A stretch of 64,000 nt of DNA from Camillea tinctor (lineage: Eukaryota; Ascomycota; Sordariomycetes; Xylariales; Xylariaceae), in NCBI GenBank assembly GCA_022578605.1, contig MU394063.1, positions 703,539 to 767,538 of the forward strand, in the 5' to 3' direction. This document shows positions 38,446 to 48,539 of this stretch, in pieces. The position numbers and the translations under genes were made by a program. The notes beneath the pieces are model-generated. The model was not told the origin of the DNA. It searched no databases and worked only from the letters and a program-made list of their open reading frames with translations. Positions within the stretch are counted from its first letter, which is position 1. Every line of letters begins with the position of its first letter.

Positions 38446-39435
38446 AGGCAGATACTTGGATTATATGGATGGTTGTTGTTCATTCTATATTTCTGGATCG
38501 TGATAAATACGAGGATTACCTTGAACGCTTCATAATACGACACTGTTGCTAATGTATTAGTGACGGTCTAGTTTAACATCAGTGAAGGCCTGCGCAACTA
38601 CCTATTAGGTAAATAAAGTAATGTCACGATATAATTATAAATAGATATCTACCTAGGTATGTATGTCGATAAGAGAACAACACTTCGACCGCTATAGTAA
38701 GTTAGTCTTAAGTATATAAGGTACGTATACGGTATACCTCCGTCAGGTATATGATATAGATAGCATATTGTCTTTATTATGCCAGGAATTCACATTTACT
38801 AGGTTCACTTATATTAGATAGTTCGTAACGAGACCCTTTTTAGTGTTATTAACCCCCTGCACTCGAACATGTAAGATATACGGTTTTCCTATCAAGTATG
38901 TAGTCTTATCACGTCCTAGCCAGGGGTTGGCTGGACCGTAACTATATATAAAGGGTGGAAATACAAAATTGGGCCACAATGACCACTCGGCCATTACGAG
39001 AATCTTTTTGGTCTTATGGAATAATGGGTTGCCCAACACTCATTCTACCAAGCCTCTGCGTAAGTAAGGGATTTTATCCATATTACTAGTACCGACTAGG
39101 TAAGATCCTCTGAAGTAAGTAAATAATTGTGTGTAGAAGAGAATGCTGTTAACATAGTACTAATACTAGTATCTAGAATACCTTTCTCCTATCTAAAAGG
39201 GAAAAGATGGGAGTTTTAGCTCGATTTATGACCGGGCGTTAAGTGTACGAACTTTGCGTTATTACATACCTAAAAATGTTCGTCGAAAAGATCCCTTGTT
39301 TAAATATTTTAAGCCGCTCGGATTGAGGATGTAGGAGGGAAGATCCGACCCTCTAGGTTAGCTAAGAATGCTAACAGTGGGTACGCTATATATACTTGCG
39401 TGTGCCAGCTGTCAGTACTGAGAGCTACTGAGTGT

Positions 39436-39540
39436 GCTAAGGAAGGTGTTACAAGCACTCTTAAAGGTATAAAAAGGGATCGGAGACAGTTTAGTAACTT
39501 GGCTCACTTATATCTTTACAACCTATACACTCCTTTTCTA
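39436..39540 (+). repeat. Promoter-like direct repeat, copy 1
   Basis: This shares with 39951-40056 the order GAAGGTGTTACAAG, a TATA-like GTATAAAA, CAGT-TAGTAAC and a pyrimidine-rich ATCTTTACA...TTTTCT end. It looks like a duplicated core promoter with its leader. A small open frame begins 17 bp after this copy. Confidence 0.65.
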
Positions 39541-39556
39541 GTGTGGTAGGTATCGG

Positions 39557-39724
39557 ATGTTAACGAGCCCCACGACCTTTCAGATATATATGCCCTTGGC
39601 CTTAGCCCGTGTTGGCTATGTCCTATTTTCGGACAAGGAAAATGTTTTTGCGAAAATCGAGGTTTTGCAAACAATGGATGGAATTGACGAGCTTGGTATT
39701 TTGTATGGAGGGATAGATAGATAG
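39557..39724 (+). CDS. Small open frame of 55 codons, doubtful
   Basis: ATG at 39557 opens a 55-residue frame ending at TAG 39722-39724, starting MLTSPTTFQIYMPLALARVG and finishing ELGILYGGIDR. It has no signal peptide and no recognised motif. It follows a TATA-like element (TATAAAAA, 39468-39475) at a plausible distance. It may be a decayed gene end or chance; I report it because the upstream promoter-like segment is duplicated nearby. Confidence 0.2.
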   Translation: MLTSPTTFQIYMPLALARVGYVLFSDKENVFAKIEVLQTMDGIDELGILYGGIDR

Positions 39725-39950
39725 TTGTGGTCGCTAACAAAAAAAATACTTTAAGTAGTACCTTGGTAGGTATACTTACTAAGATTGAACTTTGAAGTTA
39801 AAGTGTGGCGTTTATAAGGACTTTGCCCCACACGGTATTCTTCTACCCCATCTTATAATTAACGTGGGGGGTCAGCCGAAACTAAGTGGGTAAGTCACTT
39901 ATGTCATCTCATCTATGCCGAAGCTCAGAATTACCATAGGGAATGGGGTT

Positions 39951-40056
39951 AGCGAAGGAAGGTGTTACAAGTACCCTTAGCGTATAAAATAAGGTCGGCG
40001 CACAGTCTAGTAACCTAGCACACCAACATCTTTACATCCTCTTAATCCATTTTCTC
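39951..40056 (+). repeat. Promoter-like direct repeat, copy 2
   Basis: Second copy of the 39436-39540 segment, with CGTATAAAATA at the TATA position and the same pyrimidine-rich end. Only a 17-codon frame (from 40109) follows, so if this was a promoter its gene has been lost. Confidence 0.65.
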
Positions 40057-40470
40057 TACCCACCTGTTAAAAGCTGAGGACATTGCTCATCAGACTAAAT
40101 ATCCAGCAATGGAATCCCGAATCGGCATGTCTCAAAGTGCTCTTGAGAAGAGCAAACACTAGAGGGGGTTGAAGAAATTAGAATCATGAATGAGGAGAAG
40201 GAGGGAGAGAAAGGGGAGAGGATGAGGATAAAGTTAGTGATTTACGTCCATTGCCGCCCTTAACAGCGTATATATGGTATATATCTACATACTAAGAATT
40301 ACCTTGTTTACTTATAACATACAACATTACTAGGTATCTTATTTCACTTTTTTAAAACCGTATGCAACTTACGGCTCTATGACATCTTTAATGACTAAAT
40401 TAAAACCTCTTGAGTCAGCCATGTTACATCTACGGGTTCATCACCTAAGTTATGGACCCATATTTACATC

Positions 40471-40480
40471 TATATAAAAG
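40471..40480 (+). promoter_or_regulatory. TATA box of the first small secreted protein
   Basis: TATATAAAAG followed by a purine run lies 171-180 bp before the ATG at 40651, leaving room for a leader of about 145 nt. It is the best TATA match in the neighbourhood. Confidence 0.5.
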
Positions 40481-40650
40481 GAGAGGGTAAATGAAACATT
40501 TGTTAGGAAGATCTCGTGGATAGATTGTAATATTCTCTAATATCAAACATCTGCCTACAATAAACATCCCAAACCAATATATTCACTACGCATAAGCAAA
40601 CAACTCAAGATCAAAAACAATCAATACCTGACGAATCTGATCTTTCCATC

Positions 40651-41070
40651 ATGAAGTTCACCACCATCACCTTTTCGATCTTAAGTTTACTCGCGTATGA
40701 TGCCCTGGCAATTCCACAACCAGCTCCTGGAGTCCAGCCACGAGGTAAAGGTTGCGTTTCAGGATGTTGGGGAACAGGATTTGGGTTTGTTCCGTGTGCT
40801 GTAAAATGCTGGCTTGGAATAGGCCAAAATGCTGCATATATGAAACTCAGCTCATCGGAAAAGATAAAGGAGGACAAAGGGGAGCAAGAAGTTTTCACAA
40901 CGTGCCATGATCAATGTGCACTTCTAGCAAAGGGAAGTGGTCACAGCGATAGTGACGTTGAAGCCTATTCGGAATGTATGATACCCTGTGGCGAGAAGAA
41001 CTGGAGTCATGAATTACTTGTTCCTTATAGACAATCTAAATTCCAGGAAATGTTCGACGAAGGAGACTAA
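40651..41070 (+). CDS. Small secreted protein with four C-x3-C motifs, effector candidate
   Basis: A 139-residue protein without introns. Residues 1-20 are a clear signal peptide with cleavage after ALA, followed by a Pro-rich segment ending in RGKG that could be a processing site. The mature part has eight cysteines in four evenly built pairs: 35/39, 49/53, 85/89 and 109/113, each C-x3-C. Paired C-x3-C motifs usually staple helical hairpins, so two disulfide-closed hairpins are a reasonable model. The C-terminus is acidic and polar. I recognise no named family. Size, cysteine content, secretion signal and position 0.7 kb from an AT-rich repeat block are typical of plant- or host-directed effector candidates, but no function is shown. 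Confidence 0.85.
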   Translation: MKFTTITFSILSLLAYDALAIPQPAPGVQPRGKGCVSGCWGTGFGFVPCAVKCWLGIGQNAAYMKLSSSEKIKEDKGEQEVFTTCHDQCALLAKGSGHSDSDVEAYSECMIPCGEKNWSHELLVPYRQSKFQEMFDEGD

Positions 41071-41768
41071 GCCTAATGCCTTAAGTCATTTGGCTTATAG
41101 CGGGATTGGTTAATTGTAGGCAGGGAATATGACACCTTCTCCCCCACACCTTTTGTTTGCTTTATATGTGTACTTAAAACCTGTATAACATATATTTATT
41201 ATGTTAAATAGTTTTAGATAGAGCTGTAAACAGCGTGGTTACTCAATCTTAAACTTTCATTATTGTCGTTTCATTGTCACTGGGACATCATGATGCTACC
41301 TCTTGATTCAGACTTGATATGAAAATAAAATCCCTAGCAGAATAAATACTAATTTCTGTAGAGCGGACTTTTATAACTAGGTATATATACTATATTGTAT
41401 CTAGGTATTACCATATTTGTCCTGGTTTGTTTAGATCTTGAGACTCCCTGGTACAAACCCTTATCAGTCATTAGGATCTTACGTTCCGGTCTCAGGATCC
41501 GTTTCTATTACCTTTCTAAATTGGCTTACTTGCAATTAGCGGACCGTGGCCCACTAGCATTATCATATATGGACCGGTATGACGGTTATAATGTGCAGGA
41601 CTATGGTGCAGTGCGAAGTAGCTATCACTTACCTATTGGAGAACAGGTCATTTGCTTGTATTAGGGTTAAATACTGTATGTGGCCTTAGACTGATCTCCC
41701 ATACAATAATAACCTCATATTCAAGTGTGTTATAATATGCATAATTACACTGTGAATTTAGCAGGGAG
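41071..41768. other. Intergenic gap before AT block 1
   Basis: 3' region of the secreted-protein gene followed by AT-leaning sequence up to the terminal repeat at 41769. A frame at 41395-41664 has no motif and no proper context. Confidence 0.45.
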
Positions 41769-41921
41769 TGTCACAAGGGACCAAGCAAGTGCTTAGGTAA
41801 TCAATACGTTGTTGTGCGAGGAACTAACTACAACTATAAATTCCACTATTACTTATATATAAGTATTTTTTTTTATTTTTTCTTAATACTTAACAGTGAC
41901 TTTTACGATTTTATATAATAA
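41769..41921 (+). repeat. Terminal repeat T, copy 1
   Basis: Begins TGTCACAAGGGACCAAGCAA and continues through GCTTAGGTAATCAATACGTT to a TATATAAGTA and T-run end. It matches copies at 51150, 57098 and 61340 in the same orientation. The 3' limit is approximate. Confidence 0.8.
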
Positions 41922-42004
41922 AACGTTAAAATTAATAGCTTTTTATTATTATAATAAAAAAAGCTGTTACGTAAAGGATTAAGCTAAATATAACTAGTAT
42001 ATAT

Positions 42005-42230
42005 TATAAAGGTAATTGATGCAATCACTGTATATTAGGGGGTGCATAGCACCCCACATAGATAAGATAAGATAAGGACTAGTACTAGCACTAGTAGATA
42101 AGATAAGAAGATAGCAACATTTAATGTGCAGCGCAGCTGCACATTCAATGTTGCACCTTCTCATCTTTCTACATACTCATAATACTACCCTATACTGCCA
42201 CATTTTGCATTAGTAATAAAAAATGCTTAT
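42005..42230 (+). repeat. Hairpin module H, less mutated copy
   Basis: A GC-richer patch inside AT block 1. It contains the hairpin GGGGTGCATAGCACCCC (about 42044-42060), GATAAGATAA repeats, an ACTAGTACTAGCACTAGT palindrome and a 19-bp inverted repeat. A heavily transitioned copy lies at about 63505-63710. Confidence 0.8.
42114..42154. repeat. 19-bp inverted repeat with 3-nt spacer
   Basis: Left arm GCAACATTTAATGTGCAGC (42114-42132), spacer GCA, right arm GCTGCACATTCAATGTTGC (42136-42154), one mismatch. Flanking purine/pyrimidine stretches (AAGATAAGAAG and CTTCTCATCTT) extend the pairing imperfectly to about 70 nt. Confidence 0.9.
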
Positions 42231-42689
42231 TTTTTAATATTATAAAAAGGTAAAAGCCTTTATATATAGTAAATATAAGCTGTATTAAAAGTTAATTTTT
42301 TAATTAAATAGCTGTTATTATAATAAAAGCTGGTTGTTTTTAAAATTTATTTAACTTTAATTTAATTAACTTAATAAATAAACGTTAAAATATTTTATAT
42401 TTATTTATATAATAATATATTTTAATAATTATTTAAAACATAAATTTTTTAAAATTATATTAAAAATTAAAAGTTATTAATTAGTTTAATAATGAAAAAA
42501 TAAAATATTAAATTATATTAATATAAAATATAGCAATAAAAAGTAATATACTTTTTATTAAAAAACTTAATTTTTTTATTTATATAAAAAAATTATTTAT
42601 TTATTTATTTTACTTTAATTAATTAAAGTTTTACGCTTTAATTATGTTAATATTACTTTATAAGCATATTAACGTACGTATAAAATAAA

Positions 42690-42850
42690 AGGAAAAAACA
42701 TAATAATGAAAATAAAAAAAGTTAAAAACTGGTGTATTTAAATGTTTTTAATAAAAGAACTATTTAATTAAAAGTTAAAAAAAATTAGCAACTTTTTTAT
42801 AATTCTTTAAAATAATTAAAACTATAAGGCCTTTAATCATTATTTATAAT
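42690..42850 (+). repeat. Module R, copy 1
   Basis: Recognised by the order AAAATAAAAGGAAA, CTGGTGTATTTAA, GAACTATTTAATTAAAA and the closing CCTTTAATCATTATTTATAAT. Three other plus-oriented copies occur at 43853, 61990 and 62870. Confidence 0.75.
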
Positions 42851-43150
42851 ACTGGGGAGCGCCGGTAAGCCTGCTGTTAAACAACGCCTTTTATTAAAAA
42901 AGGTTGTAGTTAAGTGTGGCTAAAGGTGGTTAAAGAGATAAGTGCTATACATTAAATTCCATTGCTGACTTAGCTATATAGTTAGTGTATGTGGCTAAAG
43001 GTGGTTAAAGGTGGCTAAAGAGAATATATAAGTCGGCGCAGCGCTGTAACTAATAAAAAGTAATATTTAATAATTAATTAAAAGAAATTTTTAAATAAAT
43101 TAATTAAAGCGCAAAAACCTAATTAATTAAAATAAAATAAAACAGGTAAA
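42840..43150 (+). repeat. Module X, forward copy with one long unit
   Basis: Contains AGCGCCGGTAAGCCTGCTG, then GTGGCTAAAGGTGGTTAAAG decamers, a single ~31-bp TTAAATTCCATTGCTGACTTAGCTAT-type unit and further decamers. Its reverse complement, with expanded arrays, is at 62310-62765. Confidence 0.8.
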
Positions 43151-43852
43151 AAAATAAACCTTTTTAATAAAAAGCATAATAAAAATAAAAAATAACTATA
43201 TGTTATAATAAAGGTTTAAGCACTTAAGTACAACTAAGAACTAAATATATTTTAAAGATAATAATTAACGAACTGGATTAATGGCAGCTATAAAGGTTTT
43301 TATAAACGGCTAACTAGTTATGTTACGTATAAGGTTAAGGATTAAGCTTTTGCTATAACATTATATATTTTATATATAAATAATTTGCGTTTTTTATAAC
43401 TTTAATTAAATAATAAACTAAAAATTAAGGTTTTTAATTTATAATACTTAATTATTATATTGTTTTATTTTAAATAAAACATAAAAGTTTTAAAAAATAA
43501 AAAAAGTTTTAATTTAAGCTATTAATATGGGGATTAAAGAAATTAAAAACCATAATTATATATAATTTATAATGCATTACAAGTTTGCAACAGTTTCTTT
43601 TTTTTACAACATGGCATGTTAGCGTTATTATATAACTTAAATTAATACATTTTTTTACTTTTTAAACTTTTTATGTTTTTATTTTAAATAAACAGTATAA
43701 TGGTTAAATGTTGTAAATTAAAGACATTAGTCCTTAATTTTTCACAGCTTTATATAACTGTTAATAAGGGGTTTCCTTTATCTTTAGTTTACTATATAAT
43801 AATGTTAACATATTATAATATATATAAATTATTATGTTGGTATATGTACGTA

Positions 43853-44060
43853 CGTACACAATAAAAGGAAAAAACATAATAATAAATAAAAAGGTTAAAG
43901 ATTGGTGTATTTAAGTGTCTTTAATGAAGGAACTATCTAGTTAAAAGGTTAAAAGCGTTGTTAACCCTTTTATAGTCCCCATATAAAATAACTAAGGCCA
44001 TTAAAATGACTAAGGCTATGGAGCCCTTAGTCATCATCACCTATAATACAACTAACATAT
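43853..44060 (+). repeat. Module R, copy 2
   Basis: The least mutated R copy: it keeps C and G in CTAAGGCTATGGAGCCCTTAG near its end, where other copies read A/T. This makes it a useful reference for reconstructing the family. It lies in the same orientation as the other three copies. Confidence 0.75.
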
Positions 44061-44679
44061 TATAAACTTATAATGTATTAAAAGTTATATTATTACACAA
44101 GGGATTAAGCTAGGTTTAACCAGTATATATTATAAAGGTAATAAAAAACAAGAATAAATGCTTGTTTTTTTAATATTATAAAGGGGTAAAAGCCCTTATA
44201 TATAGTGAATGTAAGCCGTATTAAAGGTTAATCCCTTAATTAAATAGCTGCTGTTATAATATATATATATAATTGTGGTTTTTAATTCCTTTGGTTTTTA
44301 TAATAATAGTTCTTTTTTTTAAAATAACTTAATATACGTTATTTCACTTTAATTATTATTACTTTATTATTTATTTTACTTATATATATATATTAATAAT
44401 TATAATATATAAAATTATGTTAAAAATTATATAACATTAATATAATAAAAATAAACGTTAATTATTTTTTAATAATTAATTTATATATAATACGCAATAA
44501 TTAAAAAAATATTTTATTTATATAAAGTGTTATATATTTTTAATATATAATAATTATATTAACTTTTATTACTTTTTTAAAATATTTATATAACGGCTAA
44601 TTAATTAAAAAAATATGCTTTTTAAATTATTTTAAAACAATTTTTTAGTTTTTAAATACAGGCATATTACCCTTTAACA

Positions 44680-44768
44680 ATAAGTAACAGTAACATTTAT
44701 AGTTATAATTTAGTTCCTTGTACAATAACGTATTGCTTGCATAAGCAGTTGCTTAGCCCCTTTTGACA
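44680..44768 (-). repeat. Terminal repeat T, partial inverted copy
   Basis: Reverse-complemented, it reads TGTCAAAAGGGGCTAAGCAA, then GCAATACGTTATTGTACAAG, then AACTATAAATGTTACTGTTA, which aligns to the first ~90 bp of repeat T. It forms the right edge of AT block 1. Confidence 0.75.
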
Positions 44769-45360
44769 TATAAAGGTTCGTTATCAATATGTAGGTTACG
44801 TGAGACTGTCTTGAACATTGGAATTAGAACACAACTATGGGTTACGGTAGTTAAGGAAGCGCTACTCAAATGCCGTTATATTTAGGGTACCTATCCGCCC
44901 TTAGCTTACCTCTTTTGAGTTTTCGGTTCGGTGACTTTTGATCAACATCCTCTTGGAAAGGCTGGTCCACCTGCCAACCCAGGTAACTTTTTGGGCCAAG
45001 TAAGGATATCTGGTTTTAATATTATTTCCTTTTAGCTTAGCAGAGGATTTCTAATTAGTGGACTTAGGTAACTATATGCTAGACGTGCTAAATGACACAT
45101 AAATGTAATGGAATCATCCTTCACTGGGTTTTAATATTCCTAGAAGCCAACAAACGCGCAATTGAAACCTGCTTTCTTAGATTTAGTATGACGCCTGCGG
45201 GAGGTTAACAAAGACATTTTAAGTATATAAGCTCAGCGTTTGCTTGACTGCAAAGTGAGAAATCGGTAGAAAGATAACATCTGCGTTTCAAATATAAAAA
45301 TCGAACTGAATTCCTGTCCTATTCTTTTACATCCTATCATTTGTTAACGAGTTTTTCACC
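44769..45360. other. Normal-composition gap between AT block 1 and the second secreted protein
   Basis: Base composition recovers at once after 44768. I see no gene. The right part is the promoter of the 45361 gene with a TATATAA at 45224-45230. Confidence 0.5.
45224..45230 (+). promoter_or_regulatory. TATA box of the second small secreted protein
   Basis: TATATAA, 131-137 bp before the ATG at 45361, followed by a leader with no upstream coding frame. Assigned by position. Confidence 0.45.
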
Positions 45361-45873
45361 ATGAGACTGGGGTTTGTCTTAGTGGCTGTCATTGCAAGCA
45401 TGGCAGCCGCTGATGATTGCTTTGGAGATCCGTATAATACGGGTAGCCCAAAGTGGGATGATCCCAACTCTCAAAAGATTATTGAGAAATTATTGATAAT
45501 GAAATGTGAGGACGGCACTTTTAATGGTGCATACGGAGACGGGCACCAGTCGAGGGATAAAGCCTACGTCATATCGAATCTCAGTAACCGCAAGGTATAT
45601 ATGGAGATCAAGCATATTAAGGGAGGTGATCGGGACTTACCAGACTATGAGTGCAAGTCTGGGCTGACGAAGGAGCTCAAGAATTGTCCCTATGGAGGCG
45701 CAAAGCAGTATAAAAACTGGAGTTACCGGTATGTCACTACTTTACTAATGACTTTAGACTGCCTTTTGGGTTTGAACTAAAATATTGGATCTAGAGCTCA
45801 ACCTTATGATGAGACGATGTACGAAGCCGAATTTTATAACCATCCAACTGAAACAATTACGGTGGATGTATAA
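45361..45873 (+). CDS. Small secreted protein with NWSYR motif, effector candidate
   Basis: Exons 45361-45728 and 45795-45873 (intron 66 bp with a CTAAT branch-like site, phase 2) give 148 residues. Residues 1-17 (MRLGFVLVAVIASMAAA) are a signal peptide. The mature protein has four cysteines (DDCF, MKCEDG, YECKSG, KNCPYGG). It also has the order CEDGTFNGAYGDG, GLTKEL, GG and NWSYRAQPYDE, which I associate with fungal small secreted proteins of unknown function. Unspliced reading would replace the last 26 residues with a hydrophobic tail and is less likely. It sits 0.6 kb from AT block 1, opposite the other secreted protein gene. Role in host interaction is plausible, not shown. Confidence 0.8.
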
Positions 45874-46939
45874 ATGAAGTTAGCAAGAGGGGTGAGAAGG
45901 AAGAGATATCGGGACGGGAGGTTAGAAACCATCTAGTTACAAGCATAGGCACAGCCTAGACCCTCGATGTATTGGGTTTAAACACAGATGCTTTATGTTT
46001 TAGTAAAGATGACCTGGGGGTGATTTTAATATTGTAGAATCACTTGGACATTGAAGTATCAATACTATCTCGCTTATAAAATACCATATGAAGAATATTA
46101 CTAAAAGAGAAATGTTGAGGCTATATACTCGTGTTGGGATTCACGATATAAATATATGCAATTTTCTATTATTAAATATTTAATATCATCCCCCACTTTC
46201 AAAAAATATTAATAATTAAAATAATTATAAACCGTTAAAAATGGCTCACCTGAGCTGGTCAAGCAGATCTAATAAGTATCGACCGATCAGTTGTTGAAAT
46301 ATACCTAGGTAGATATAGTATTGAACTGGAGATAGGGGGAGCCCCCTACCAATAGCTTCGTGAGGTTGTAAGGGGCTAGGAACCGTAGTCCCTAGCCTAC
46401 GACACCCAACCGTAGTACTGTTTATTTGTAATAAGAGCATATAAAAAATCGTAAGCAAAGGAATGTATTGATGTATGCTGTATAGTAACCCGACGTGCCA
46501 TGAAGTAAAAAGGAAACTATCGCAAACTTGTAAGTCAATGCAATCTACCTATATACCTACATGCAGAAATATGGTGCTTAGTTCCCCTAGCCTCCACAAC
46601 AGTATGTACCTCTAAGAAAATGCGGATGAGACTAAGCTAACCTAGTCGTTAAGATATACATGTAGCCTATGTACTACCACATGAACTTGAAGTTTCTAGC
46701 CTACCTAAGGTTACATATGCACGTATGAACATTGACACTCTGCTCAATCTTGCCGGTGGTACTAAGTGACTCCTACAATATGTTGACCCCCTTACCGTGT
46801 GTCCTTAATGCAGCTAGCTATTTGATATTTCATCAATCCCCATAAATCTAAAAAGAAAAAAGACCAACACGAAGAATCCTCTCCATTCACCTGCCAAGTC
46901 AACTTGAAATTTGCTGCATTTACTTTCCCTATAACAGCA
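45874..46939. other. Intergenic gap
   Basis: Contains a short AT-rich patch near 46150-46240 and an ACCTAGGT palindrome near 46302. No gene could be supported. Confidence 0.45.
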
Positions 46940-47368
46940 ATGACTCATTCTATCATTATCTTTGCCTACCGCAAGCCTGGTTCTACCCCAGAGTAATTCA
47001 AGGCTCACTATGAAGGCGCTCATGTACCACTGTTGCATGAGCTCGCAAGCGAACACTTCCCATTGTCGCACACGCGGCGCTACATCGACCGCTCTCAAGG
47101 GGCTGTTGCTCCTGGTGCTGGTGTTGTTGACGGGATCGAGCGAAATCCAACCACGCCTGCTACCGTTATAATTGGCAGCCAGGCCGATTTCGACTATGAT
47201 GCCGTTGCCGAGCTTACTTTCGAGAACTCTGCCGCATTCCAAGCTTTCTTCGGCATCATGCAGCAGCCAGACAACGCCGCCAAGATGGCTGCCGGCGAAA
47301 AGAAATTCCTTGATCGCTCTAGGATGCCAGTCGTCGTCCTGGGCGATACGAAGACTACCACCAAGTAA
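46940..47368 (+). pseudogene. EthD-family protein gene with a premature stop
   Basis: From ATG 46940 the frame reads as an EthD/dimeric alpha-beta barrel protein of 142 codons, the normal family size, but codon 19 (46994-46996) is TAA. The frame before it (MTHSIIIFAYRKPGSTPE) and after it (FKAHYEGAHVPLLHE ... SRMPVVVLG) joins without shift and keeps the family pattern. Family members at this place usually carry Gln or Glu, so a CAA-to-TAA change is the simplest explanation. The mutated C would sit in a CpA context, as RIP prefers. No usable splice sites bracket the stop. The next in-frame ATG is far downstream (47258), so an intact protein cannot be made by re-initiation. EthD proteins are small helpers in degradation or polyketide pathways. 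Confidence 0.8.
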
Positions 47369-48539
47369 TTAAAATGATGGATATGATGGAAATAGGGAAA
47401 ATGGACATGTCGAACTGACTTCTCATGGCTCTGGGTCGTCTCTTTTTGAATATTGAGAAGGGATAATTCACATCAGCTTGATACGTACGAAGAATTTAAA
47501 TATGATTATGAGGTGGAATGCCCGATATGATTTTGCTCGGGTTTTCTGTGCCGGGCACTTGTTTGATGCTATGGTTTTCAATTCACATATGTTTAATCTG
47601 GCTAGAGCCACCTTGCTATCCACTGTAGTTCGGTCAACTAGTTGTCACTACAGTACTATGACACACTCTCCTGCTGACATAAAAAACAAAGCGTCCTGTT
47701 ATATGCTTTCTTCCATGCTCCTCAATATGTTTTGTCCCTACTTACACAATCCAAAAAGGCCGGAAGCAAGTGCAATTAATTCCCATCCGCGTGGCCCGTA
47801 CCTAGCATATCCGAATACCTAAACATTAGCTATACGATGGAGAATAACGAAAGCATCAAAGCCGTTAAAGAGAGGGCGGAGGTCAAAGTAGATCAAATAT
47901 ACTTCTAGCTCTAGCCTATCGTGCAACAATATTTAGATTTCCTCTTCTATATTTCTCGTTGGCCATGATAGGACATAACTGCAATCAACGTAAGAATTAT
48001 CATCTGGGTACGGTTCATAGCTCGTAGGAACAAGGGCCTATAATTTAAAAGCTGATATGAATTTATGAAAGATAGCTATAAGCGCAAAGTATAATCATAA
48101 CTATGTCGACATTATATGTCATTCGTGGACACTGCCAAGACTTGTTAGTAAAGACGATGCCCTGTATTGGTCATGGTCAAATATGGAGATTATACAGATG
48201 ACCAACTTGCATAATAGGATAGTGGCCTCAGGCCACAATGTATGTGTATAAATAGAAGCACAATTCTCGAAACGGGATCCAGGAGAACTTATGTAGAACT
48301 TTAAGACTCCTTAAGACCATAAGAGAATTATTAGTTGAATATGACTCTATTGTTCCAAGCCATGACCCCTTGTCACATTATATGCTTCAACAAACGGTGA
48401 AATCAACAAGATACGACAGAAAATGAAAGTTTTGTCTCCTGGGAACTCCTTTAAGAGACAATGCTTTATGATGATGATGTAATCTTCCTCTTCCGGCGGG
48501 AAATAGATCTTGTGCATAAACTATTTAACCCTAATGACC
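47369..48539. other. Intergenic region
   Basis: AT-leaning sequence with no clear gene. A 114-codon frame at 47478-47822 has no motif, no neighbour support and no signal peptide, so I left it out. Confidence 0.4.

Larger units (their letters stand above)
38446..40650. other. Gene-poor region upstream of the first small secreted protein
   Basis: AT-leaning sequence with no well-supported gene. It contains a pair of diverged direct repeats with promoter-like content (39436-39540 and 39951-40056) and a 55-codon frame (39557-39724). The purine-rich stretch near 40185-40235 is simple sequence. Confidence 0.5.
41769..44768. mobile_element. AT block 1: 3.0-kb RIP-like repeat island with inverted ends
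   Basis: Sequence falls abruptly to almost pure A/T. The left edge is a plus-oriented copy of terminal repeat T (41769-41921, starting TGTCAC). The right edge is a partial minus-oriented copy ending TGACA at 44768, so the island has inverted ends. Inside are a less damaged hairpin module (42005-42230), a module X with GGTGGYTAAR decamers (42840-43150) and two copies of module R (42690-42850, 43853-44060). No coding frame survives. No target-site duplication is visible. Extensive C-to-T and G-to-A change is the likely cause, as expected for RIP. Confidence 0.8.

Noticed and set aside
47478..47822. 114-codon plus-strand frame
   Set aside because: Composition is not convincing, no domain or signal peptide, and no homologous pattern that I can see.
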